DNA of 6,951 nt from Alphaproteobacteria bacterium (GTDB taxonomy: Bacteria > Pseudomonadota > Alphaproteobacteria > UBA8366): the NCBI GenBank assembly GCA_018665505.1, contig JABJCS010000578.1, forward strand, positions 1 through 6,951. Direction: 5' to 3'. Position numbers and translations under genes: made by a program. How positions within the stretch are numbered: the first letter of the stretch is position 1; the number at the start of each line of letters is the position of its first letter. Positions 1 through 5,634 of this stretch are shown piece after piece. Below the pieces are notes generated by a model. That model did not search any database and was not told where the DNA came from. It saw only the letters and a program-made list of their open reading frames with translations.

Positions 1-1089
1 CGCGCCCCCTTGTCCGTAGCACGCGGGGCCAGGACTGGCCCCGGCGCTCGCGGGGCCGACTTTTAGCAATCCATCCCGGTCGAACCACGCAATGGAGCCA
101 CCACCAGCGCCAATCGTATTGACGTCAACCATGGGCAGTCGGACCGGAAATTCGGCAACTTTCTGGTCAAATCCGATACCCGCCTTACCGTCCTGGATGA
201 GCGCGACGTCGGCGCTTGTCCCGCCCATATCCAGCGTGATGACGTCATCATATCCTGCGAGTTTGGCGATATGCACGGCCCCGACCACTCCAGCGGCAGG
301 CCCGGAAAGCGCGGTGCGGATGGGGAACTCCCCGGCGCGTCCGACTGACATCAAACCGCCGGATGATTGATTGATCCCGATCACGGCACGCGGTATCCGG
401 CTCGCCAATCCTCCTTTTAAAGTGTCCATGTAGCGGGTGACGATGGGCTGCAGGTAGGCGTTTAAGACGGTCGTGGAGAGACGCTCGTACTCGCGGAATT
501 CGGGTTGTACCGAACTTGAGAGGGAGACGAATACATCCGGCAGTTCGGCCTTTAGGGTTTCTCCAATGCGGCGCTCGTGTTCGGGATTGAGGAACGCAAA
601 CAAAAGCCCGACGGCGCAGGCTTCCGCACCGGATGCTTTAACGGTTTCGACGGCCTTTCGAATAGCACTGTCCTCAAGCGTCTCAACGATGCCACCGTTG
701 GCATCGATGCGCTCTTTTATTTCAATTCGATGCTTCCGTGGGACGAGTGGTGGCGGTTCGTCTGCTTTGAGGTCATACATTTTAGGGCGTATTTGACGCC
801 CGATTTCGAGTAAATCTCGAAACCCTTCCGTGGTAATCAGGGCAACCGGCGCACCGCGTCGTTGGATGAGGGCATTTGTGGCGACTGTTGTACCATGTGC
901 AAAGCGTGCAACCTTGCCCGAAACGACGCCTTGGTCCCGCGCGAGGTCATCGAGACCGGAGAGTATTGCAAGCGCTGGATTCTTCGGTGTTGATGGCCTT
1001 TTGTGAATACGCACTAAATGTTGATCCTCATCGAATGCGTAAAAATCCGTGAACGTGCCGCCAACATCGACGCCGACAAACCAAACCAT
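1..1089 (-). CDS. hyuA: Hydantoinase A / 5-oxoprolinase family protein, N-terminal part (cut by window edge)
   Basis: This is an uninterrupted reading frame from an ATG at 1089 down to the left edge, giving 363 residues of a family whose members usually have about 680-700, so roughly the first half is present. An AAGAGGAA ribosome binding site (1097-1104) lies 7 bases before the ATG. Visible family motifs are an N-terminal phosphate-binding DVGGTFTD (8-15), HGTTVATNA (65-73), EFREYERLSTTVLNAYLQP (197-215), SGPAAGVVGA (262-271), a second nucleotide-site motif TLDMGGTSADV (285-295), and NTIGAGGGSIAW (324-335) followed by VGPASAGASPGPACYG. Known members are cytoplasmic ATP-dependent enzymes that open rings such as N-methylhydantoin, 5-oxoproline or related lactams, usually with a HyuB partner. 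A hyuB gene would be expected beyond position 1 but cannot be seen. The family call is firm; the exact substrate is unknown. The gene is divergent from the TRAP operon and GC-richer than it. Confidence 0.93.
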   Translation of the reverse strand, partial: MVWFVGVDVGGTFTDFYAFDEDQHLVRIHKRPSTPKNPALAILSGLDDLARDQGVVSGKVARFAHGTTVATNALIQRRGAPVALITTEGFRDLLEIGRQIRPKMYDLKADEPPPLVPRKHRIEIKERIDANGGIVETLEDSAIRKAVETVKASGAEACAVGLLFAFLNPEHERRIGETLKAELPDVFVSLSSSVQPEFREYERLSTTVLNAYLQPIVTRYMDTLKGGLASRIPRAVIGINQSSGGLMSVGRAGEFPIRTALSGPAAGVVGAVHIAKLAGYDDVITLDMGGTSADVALIQDGKAGIGFDQKVAEFPVRLPMVDVNTIGAGGGSIAWFDRDGLLKVGPASAGASPGPACYGQGGA

Positions 1090-1150
1090 TTTGGAATTCC
1101 TCTTTATACCAGTGCAGGAAAGGCGGAGGCGGTAACGATGTCAATACACC

Positions 1151-1191
1151 TGACTGTAACCAAACGCTCCAGAAATCGCTATTTGACTGTA
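1151..1191. repeat. Direct repeat TGACTGTA, copies 33 bp apart
   Basis: TGACTGTA occurs at 1151-1158 and again at 1184-1191. The offset of 33 bases is close to three turns of B-DNA, so two protein units bound here would face the same side. The second copy overlaps the candidate -35 element and runs into a GTATAC palindrome (1189-1194); the 16-bp block 1188-1203 also has the form TGTA-N8-TACA. GntR regulators of the FCD group often bind sites centred on GTATAC, but the flanks here match only partly. Eight-base repeats can arise by chance. Confidence 0.3.
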
Positions 1192-1212
1192 TACGGTTTT
1201 ACATCATTAAAT
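1183..1212 (+). promoter_or_regulatory. Candidate sigma-70-type promoter for the TRAP operon
   Basis: TTGACT (1183-1188, 5 of 6 matches to TTGACA) is followed after 18 bases by TTAAAT (1207-1212, 4 of 6 matches to TATAAT). Transcription would begin near 1219, leaving a leader of about 180 bases before dctP. The -35 hexamer overlaps the second TGACTGTA repeat and a GTATAC core (1189-1194), as expected for a regulated promoter. The -10 match is mediocre and the leader is long, so a promoter nearer dctP remains possible. Confidence 0.25.
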
Positions 1213-1219
1213 GCTTGAT

Positions 1220-1245
1220 CGGATGCATTTATGCTCATCCGGATG
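1220..1245. repeat. CGGATG cluster with nested inverted repeats
   Basis: CGGATG is present at 1220-1225 and 1240-1245, with its reverse complement CATCCG at 1236-1241. The last two overlap to form the perfect 10-bp palindrome CATCCGGATG (1236-1245). The left half can also pair as CGGAT-GCAT with ATGC-(TC)-ATCCG (1220-1241), an imperfect hairpin with a very small loop. The cluster lies just past the predicted start of transcription from the 1183 promoter, where it could be an operator or a small leader structure. Confidence 0.3.
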
Positions 1246-1289
1246 TTTGTTACGGGGTACCGATTAAGGAAATTTCGTTTGAAAGAATC

Positions 1290-1348
1290 TGTCCGAACTG
1301 AAGGATACGACAATCGCTTCGGTCTGGGACGCCAGAATCGGTCGGACA
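1290..1348. repeat. Distant inverted repeat TGTCCGA / TCGGACA
   Basis: TGTCCGA (1290-1296) is matched by its reverse complement TCGGACA (1342-1348), with 45 bases between them. Extending inward gives 8 of 9 matching positions. The spacing is too wide for a simple terminator, and no poly-T follows. It could be a pair of half-sites or a leader stem, or it may be chance. Confidence 0.18.
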
Positions 1349-1375
1349 TGTGCAACATTGCCGCGTCCGTGAGAA

Positions 1376-1387
1376 TGTAACGTTACA
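1376..1387. promoter_or_regulatory. Perfect 12-bp palindrome TGTAACGTTACA, probable operator
   Basis: TGTAAC (1376-1381) is followed at once by its reverse complement GTTACA (1382-1387). The palindrome ends immediately before the GGGAGAAGG ribosome binding site of dctP. The central CG with TGTAA/TTACA arms resembles operators of LacI/GalR-family repressors, which bind CG-centred palindromes; this is family knowledge and not proof. A protein bound here would lie downstream of any promoter in this region and could block transcription into the TRAP operon. No regulator gene is in the window, so the cognate factor is unknown. Confidence 0.5.
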
Positions 1388-1398
1388 GGGAGAAGGTA

Positions 1399-2490
1399 AT
1401 GAATCTTAAGTCAAAATTTTTGTTTGGTGTATTGATGGGCACTTTTGTGCTTTCGGTGCAGCCAGCGATGGCAGAAATACAGAAGAAGAATTTTACAGTA
1501 GCTGGTACTTGGGGCTTTCTTGACCACTGGAAAGAACGCGAAGGTCCATTTTGGAAAACCATCCTTCCAAAGGCGTCCGGCGGTAAACTGACAGCGAATG
1601 CTAAATCGAATACAGAACTCGGTTTATCGGGTTACGAAGTTATGAAGATGCTTAAACTCGGAACTTTTGACGCGGTGCATGCCGTCACAACTTATGTTGC
1701 GCAAGAGAGTCCTGAGCTAGAAGGAGCGGATCTTTCGGGGGTCATTCAGGATCTGCCCACTTATCGAAAGGCCAATGACGCCTATCGGTCTATTTTAGCG
1801 CGCGAAGTAGACCAAAAATTTAATGCTAAACTATTGATGGTATATGGATGGCCTAGCCAGCAACTGTGGTGCAACCTTGGTGACAAGAGTATCAAAACCT
1901 ATGGCCTTGATAAGCTCAAAGGTAAAAAGATACGGACCTACAGCACGACCCTTGGTGATTTTGTCAACGGCGTTGGTGGCAGCGCGGTAACTATAGCATT
2001 TGCGGAAGTTGTTCCTGCCCTTCAGAAGGGGGTCGCGGATTGTGGGCTCACGGGTACACTACCAGCCTATAATGCGAAGTGGTATCAAGTTGTAACGCAC
2101 AACATCAGAATCCGCTTGGGTTATGCATCGTCCATTATGGCGATGAGTAATAAGGCTTGGGGTAGTCTCAATGATGAAACTAAAGCACTTATTCAAAGTG
2201 AAGCTGCTAAGCTTGAAGAAGCAATGTGGGCTGCCACAGCTGTAAATGATCAACGTGGAATGGATTGTAATGCGAGTGGGCCTTGCAAAGACTCTAGTGG
2301 AAAAGACCTACCTACAGGCGGCATGATTCCAATTGAACCCACAGACAAGGACAAGGCAATATTAAAAGATGTTGTTGAGAATTTTGTTCTTAAGCGTTGG
2401 GCAAAACGTTGTGGTACCCAAAAATGTGTTGATGAATGGAATGCGACTATTGGTAAAATTTCGGGTATGACAGCTAAGTTGCCGAAATAA
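1399..2490 (+). CDS. dctP: TRAP transporter solute-binding protein (DctP family)
   Basis: The 363-residue product has a typical secretion signal: Lys residues at 4 and 6, a hydrophobic stretch at about 7-20, and an AMA cleavage site that puts the mature start near Glu26. The start ATG follows GGGAGAAGG (1388-1396). The mature protein should be the periplasmic receptor that binds substrate and delivers it to the DctQM permease. Family features are KLKGKKIRTYS (172-182), whose Arg179 falls where DctP proteins usually place the arginine that binds a substrate carboxylate, and AFAEVVPALQKGVADCGLTG (201-220), equivalent to the usual ALQ-G-VD segment. Six cysteines remain after cleavage (158, 215, 290, 296, 338, 343); the last four are in two close pairs, which is compatible with disulfides in the periplasm. 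The likely ligand is an organic acid or amino-acid-like compound, but it cannot be named. The gene is AT-rich compared with hyuA and his genes, and heads the TRAP operon. Confidence 0.93.
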   Translation: MNLKSKFLFGVLMGTFVLSVQPAMAEIQKKNFTVAGTWGFLDHWKEREGPFWKTILPKASGGKLTANAKSNTELGLSGYEVMKMLKLGTFDAVHAVTTYVAQESPELEGADLSGVIQDLPTYRKANDAYRSILAREVDQKFNAKLLMVYGWPSQQLWCNLGDKSIKTYGLDKLKGKKIRTYSTTLGDFVNGVGGSAVTIAFAEVVPALQKGVADCGLTGTLPAYNAKWYQVVTHNIRIRLGYASSIMAMSNKAWGSLNDETKALIQSEAAKLEEAMWAATAVNDQRGMDCNASGPCKDSSGKDLPTGGMIPIEPTDKDKAILKDVVENFVLKRWAKRCGTQKCVDEWNATIGKISGMTAKLPK

Positions 2491-2514
2491 TAATTCATAA
2501 AATGTTTGTTAAAT

Positions 2515-2546
2515 TAGCGTCGCACCGAAAAGTTGGTGCGACGCTA
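2515..2546 (+). terminator. Strong hairpin between dctP and dctQ (partial terminator or mRNA-stabilising element)
   Basis: A perfect 12-bp stem, TAGCGTCGCACC (2515-2526) pairing with GGTGCGACGCTA (2535-2546), encloses the 8-base loop GAAAAGTT. It starts 24 bases after the dctP stop codon. The following sequence (TATTTAAAATAAAT) is AT-rich but not a clean poly-T run, so full termination is doubtful. A hairpin here is common in importer operons: it can stop part of the transcripts or protect the upstream mRNA from 3' decay, so that the binding protein is made in excess over the membrane subunits. The stem is GC-rich inside otherwise AT-rich DNA. Confidence 0.75.
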
Positions 2547-2574
2547 TATTTAAAATAAATAGGGGTCTCGGGGA

Positions 2575-3213
2575 ATGCTAGCTACTATCCATAACGGATT
2601 TGAAAAATTATCAAAAATGGCTGTTTGGATTGGTGGGGCTAGTCTTCTAGGGGCTGCTTTGATTGTTTCCGTTGATGTGATCTGCCGCAAGTTCTTTTCT
2701 ATCACAATGAGTGGTTCTGATGAGTATTCTGGTTATGTCTTTGCGGCATCGACTACTTGGGCATATTCCTACTGTTTATTGCATCGCTCTAATGTGAGAA
2801 TTGATGCGTTGTATAATCTACTGCCACGTAAAATATGTGCATTGCTGGACTTCATTGGTTTAATGCTTCTGTTGTATTTTATGGCGATCATGACCTATCA
2901 CGCTTTAATAGTGTTTTGGGATGCAACAATTTGTTTTCGGGATGCTGAACGGAAATGTGCCGTAGCGATAACAACATTGGGTACTCCACAGTGGATACCT
3001 TTATTCTTTTGGGTATTTGGATTGGTTATGTTCATCATAACTCTCTTGTTTTTACAGTTATATATTACAGTCGCACTTTGCCAACGTAATTGGGCACTTG
3101 TTGCAAAACTCGCCGGAATTCCTTCTGTAGTCGATACAATTGAGGAAGAAACTCACGGTGTAGATGTGCTTTTGTCCACCGAAGAAAACCTTAAAAATGT
3201 GAATAGGGTGTAA
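2575..3213 (+). CDS. dctQ: TRAP transporter small permease subunit (DctQ family)
   Basis: The 212-residue product is a small membrane protein with four hydrophobic segments (about 15-37, 52-70, 88-112 and 140-168), as in DctQ proteins. Family landmarks are DVICRKFF (34-41), SGSDEYSGYVFAASTTWAYSY (46-66) with the acidic residue and tryptophan typical of this subunit, and HRSNVRID (70-77). DctQ forms the inner-membrane complex with DctM and helps dock the substrate-loaded receptor. The hydrophilic C-terminal tail (170-212) is acidic in part and fairly long; its role is not clear. The start ATG follows AGGGG (2561-2565) by 9 bases, a modest ribosome binding site. The stop codon is one base before the dctM start, so the two are probably translationally coupled. 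Codon use is AT-rich, like dctP and dctM. Confidence 0.93.
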   Translation: MLATIHNGFEKLSKMAVWIGGASLLGAALIVSVDVICRKFFSITMSGSDEYSGYVFAASTTWAYSYCLLHRSNVRIDALYNLLPRKICALLDFIGLMLLLYFMAIMTYHALIVFWDATICFRDAERKCAVAITTLGTPQWIPLFFWVFGLVMFIITLLFLQLYITVALCQRNWALVAKLAGIPSVVDTIEEETHGVDVLLSTEENLKNVNRV

Positions 3214-3214
3214 A

Positions 3215-4516
3215 ATGGTAGTCGGCTGGATATTAATTGGTTTACTAATTTTAGTCGCAGCTGCAGTGCCAGTGGCTGCAGTTTTAGGGGTATTAAGCTT
3301 TACCCTCGATGAGATCCATATGGGTGGGCGGATCCAATTTGGAATTGGCGAGATAATCTGGGAGAAAAGTAAGGAATTTATCTTAGTTGCAGTGCCGTTA
3401 TTTATACTTCTTGGAGAAATTATGCTTCGTGCTGGAATAGCCCGGAGAATGTACGGTGCTGTGGTCCAATGGTTGTCATGGCTTCCAGGTGGCTTGATGC
3501 ATGCGAATATTGGCTCCTGCACTATATTTGCCGCAAGTTCCGGGTCAAGCGTCGCAACCGCCGCGACAGTTGGAACAGTTGCCTATCCGGAAATTCAGAA
3601 AAGAAATTATAATGAAAGTTTATTTCTCGGCTCTATAGCAGCTGGTGGGACAATTGGTATTTTAATACCGCCTTCAATAAATTTAATTTTGTATGGACTT
3701 CTGACAGATACGTCGGTTCCAGAATTATATTTAGCAGGGATTATACCTGGAATAATTCTATCTACCCTCTTTATGACGGTTATTGTTGGAGCGTGTATTT
3801 TCAAAAAAGAATGGGGTGGTGAAAAAGTAAAAACCTCTTGGTCGGAGAGATGGAGCACTCTACCACATCTATTGCCGCCAATATTATTGTTTTGCGCTGT
3901 AGTTGGATCAATTTATGCGGGCATAGCAACTCCAACGGAAGCAGCATCAATTGGTGTTGTTATGGCTTTAATAATAGCCGCAATTTTCAAAACCTTATCT
4001 TGGTCGATGTTGCGGGATGCATTTGAAGGTACAATGCGAACTACTGCGATGATAATGATCATTGTATTTGCAGCGATATTTTTAAATGTCGTTTTAGGAT
4101 TTATGGGCGTCACACAATCGATGCTAAATTTTATTCGAGACCTCGGTATCAGTCCGATTGAAACAATTTTACTATTAGTCTTGTTTTATCTCTTGATAGG
4201 AATGTTTATGGAAACCCTATCAATGATGTTAACTACTGTACCTGTAGTTTTTCCAATTGTAATGGCATTGGGTGTTCCTGAGTTTTCGGATGTATGGTTC
4301 GGTATTTTAATCACCTTACTTATGGAAGCGGCTCTAATTACGCCACCAATAGGCGTCAATCTCTATGTGGTTCAAGGAATACGTACCAGGGGTGGTAAGT
4401 TCAACGATGTTGCAAAAGGTGCCATTCCTTTCGTTTTTGCGATGCTAGCGATGATCTTTCTTCTAATTTGGAATCCGTCTATCGCAACATGGCTGCCGAA
4501 TTTAGTGTATCACTAA
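3215..4516 (+). CDS. dctM: TRAP transporter large permease subunit (DctM family)
   Basis: The 433-residue product has the usual DctM length and is strongly hydrophobic throughout, with about 11-13 membrane segments. Conserved blocks are PLFILLGEIMLRAGIARRMY (61-80), the serine-rich AASSGSSVATAATVG (106-120), the hairpin motif GILIPPSINLILYG (148-161), GIATPTEAASIG (236-247), FMETLSMML (331-339) and the second hairpin motif ITPPIGVNLYVVQGI (375-389). The two PP-containing motifs occupy equivalent places in the two inverted halves of the elevator-type transport fold. This subunit carries substrate across the inner membrane driven by a sodium or proton gradient. AGGG (3205-3208), inside the end of dctQ, is the ribosome binding site. 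The gene is markedly AT-rich (21/60 G+C at 3601-3660). No terminator hairpin is visible in the 54 bases before the next gene, so readthrough into it is possible. Confidence 0.95.
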   Translation: MVVGWILIGLLILVAAAVPVAAVLGVLSFTLDEIHMGGRIQFGIGEIIWEKSKEFILVAVPLFILLGEIMLRAGIARRMYGAVVQWLSWLPGGLMHANIGSCTIFAASSGSSVATAATVGTVAYPEIQKRNYNESLFLGSIAAGGTIGILIPPSINLILYGLLTDTSVPELYLAGIIPGIILSTLFMTVIVGACIFKKEWGGEKVKTSWSERWSTLPHLLPPILLFCAVVGSIYAGIATPTEAASIGVVMALIIAAIFKTLSWSMLRDAFEGTMRTTAMIMIIVFAAIFLNVVLGFMGVTQSMLNFIRDLGISPIETILLLVLFYLLIGMFMETLSMMLTTVPVVFPIVMALGVPEFSDVWFGILITLLMEAALITPPIGVNLYVVQGIRTRGGKFNDVAKGAIPFVFAMLAMIFLLIWNPSIATWLPNLVYH

Positions 4517-4570
4517 AGTAGTGTGGCCGACCTTAGCTGCATCAGACTGTCAACCGTTTAAAATATCGCA

Positions 4571-5554
4571 ATGCAGGCGTTGAGAAAAAACGTGATTTTG
4601 CACAAAAAGCTCGATGGAGCCAACACCTGGACAGTGGAGACGTTGCCCCCTGGAGAGGGACATATCGTTATCACCGATGACTGTATAGAAGAGCTCGAGG
4701 GCCTCATTGGCGAGTTGCGAATGAACCCGTTGCCGCTACCTGCGTTGCAGTCGGATGATTTTGAGCTTCCAGAGTGTGGGCGGTTGATTTCGAAGGCTCG
4801 TCACTGCCTTGATGAGGGCCCAGGATTCGTTTTGATAGACCGGTTTCCGATAGATCGGTGGAAGCACGATGATGCGAGGGCTGCTTATTGGCTGCTTTGC
4901 TCGATGATCGAGCGGCCGGTCGCACAGAAATGGGACGGCACTATGATCTACGACGTCCGTGATACAGGTAAAAAGCCTGGAAATGGGGTGCGCCCGGATA
5001 TTACGAGCGTTAAACAAAATTTTCACACGGACAATAGTTATAACCGCTGCCCGCCTTGGTATGTTGCGTTGTTGTGCTTGCAGACGGCGAAGGAAGGCGG
5101 TGTGAGCGGTTTGGTGAGTTTCTATGCCGCACATAACGAGATGAGGCACCGCCATCCGGCACTGTTATCGCGGCTTTACGAAGATTTCATCTTCGATCGT
5201 CAGCGCGAACACTCGCCCGACGACATTAGGATTTTACGCCATCCGATGTTTGAGTTGAAGGCGGGAAAATTGATTGCTCGGTTATCGCATTTTCAAGTGA
5301 TGAACGGCCAAAAGCTGGCAGGGGAGGAACTCGACCCGCGCGGTAAGGAGGCTTTGGAGGCATTCGAGGACATTTTAAATGATCCCCGCATGGTGAAGGA
5401 GTTCTATTTCGAACCTGGACAGATTCAGATCGTCGACAATCGCCGATGCGGACATCGCCGAACCGGGTTTTCGGATTGGCCGGAGCCCGAGCGACGGCGA
5501 TATCTGGTTCGGTTGTGGCTGCGTGGAGAGGGGAGGCCGTTCTACAACGGCTGA
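4571..5554 (+). CDS. TauD/TfdA-family Fe(II)/2-oxoglutarate-dependent dioxygenase
   Basis: The 327-residue product has the TauD/TfdA layout. The iron-binding facial triad is His152 and Asp154 in FHTDNSY (151-157), plus the distal His295 in VDNRRCGHRRTGF (288-300). An arginine-rich segment follows (RRRYLVRLWLR, 308-318), with Arg310 and Arg314 placed to bind the 2-oxoglutarate carboxylate. GPGFVLIDRFPIDRW (83-97) is a typical N-terminal element. Such cytoplasmic enzymes use O2 and 2-oxoglutarate to hydroxylate, and often cleave, compounds such as sulfonates, phenoxyacetates or betaines; the substrate here cannot be assigned. A stop codon at 4559 makes ATG 4571 the first in-frame ATG, but it has no clear ribosome binding site. 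GTG 4592, after TTGAG, is an alternative. The gene follows dctM by 54 bases without a visible terminator, suggesting co-transcription with the transporter. Its composition is intermediate between the AT-rich TRAP genes and the his genes. Confidence 0.88.
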   Translation: MQALRKNVILHKKLDGANTWTVETLPPGEGHIVITDDCIEELEGLIGELRMNPLPLPALQSDDFELPECGRLISKARHCLDEGPGFVLIDRFPIDRWKHDDARAAYWLLCSMIERPVAQKWDGTMIYDVRDTGKKPGNGVRPDITSVKQNFHTDNSYNRCPPWYVALLCLQTAKEGGVSGLVSFYAAHNEMRHRHPALLSRLYEDFIFDRQREHSPDDIRILRHPMFELKAGKLIARLSHFQVMNGQKLAGEELDPRGKEALEAFEDILNDPRMVKEFYFEPGQIQIVDNRRCGHRRTGFSDWPEPERRRYLVRLWLRGEGRPFYNG

Positions 5555-5634
5555 AGAGATCCCATACCTCTGGAAACCTGACATTGCCTGTGCCATAAGG
5601 GCGGCCCAAACTAGAACAAAATTGGATTTCCACC

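Larger units (their letters stand above)
1090..1398. promoter_or_regulatory. Divergent control region between hyuA and the TRAP operon
   Basis: This 309-bp stretch holds no convincing gene. It must carry the promoters for hyuA (leftward) and the TRAP operon (rightward). On the minus strand a perfect TTGACA -35-like hexamer lies at 1139-1144, but the best-spaced -10 candidate is poor (TTTCCT, 1116-1121), so the hyuA promoter is not settled. On the plus strand there is a TTGACT element at 1183. Several repeats are listed separately: a TGACTGTA direct repeat, a CGGATG cluster, a distant TGTCCGA inverted repeat and the TGTAACGTTACA palindrome. The density of symmetric elements suggests that one or more transcription factors control both directions. 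No regulator gene lies in the window. Confidence 0.6.

Noticed and set aside
92..813. Plus-strand open frames at 92-370, 473-796 and 577-813
   Set aside because: All are antisense to the continuous hyuA frame, which carries unmistakable family motifs throughout.
1018..1218. Plus-strand 66-codon open frame at the hyuA start and in the control region
   Set aside because: It begins inside hyuA on the opposite strand, lacks a ribosome binding site and ends among the repeats; no similarity to a known peptide is apparent.
3058..3522. Minus-strand open frame of 154 codons across the dctQ/dctM junction
   Set aside because: It lies opposite two clear TRAP permease genes, has a low-complexity Ile/Thr/Pro-rich translation and no recognisable motif. 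It is a shadow of hydrophobic codons on the plus strand.
4736..5155. Minus-strand open frame of 139 codons inside the dioxygenase gene
   Set aside because: It is wholly antisense to the catalytic core of the dioxygenase, without a family motif.
5555..5634. Possible promoter or terminator between the dioxygenase and hisG
   Set aside because: TTGCCT (5584-5589) has no good -10 at proper spacing (CAAACT matches only 3 of 6), and no stem longer than about 4 bp with a T-run was found.
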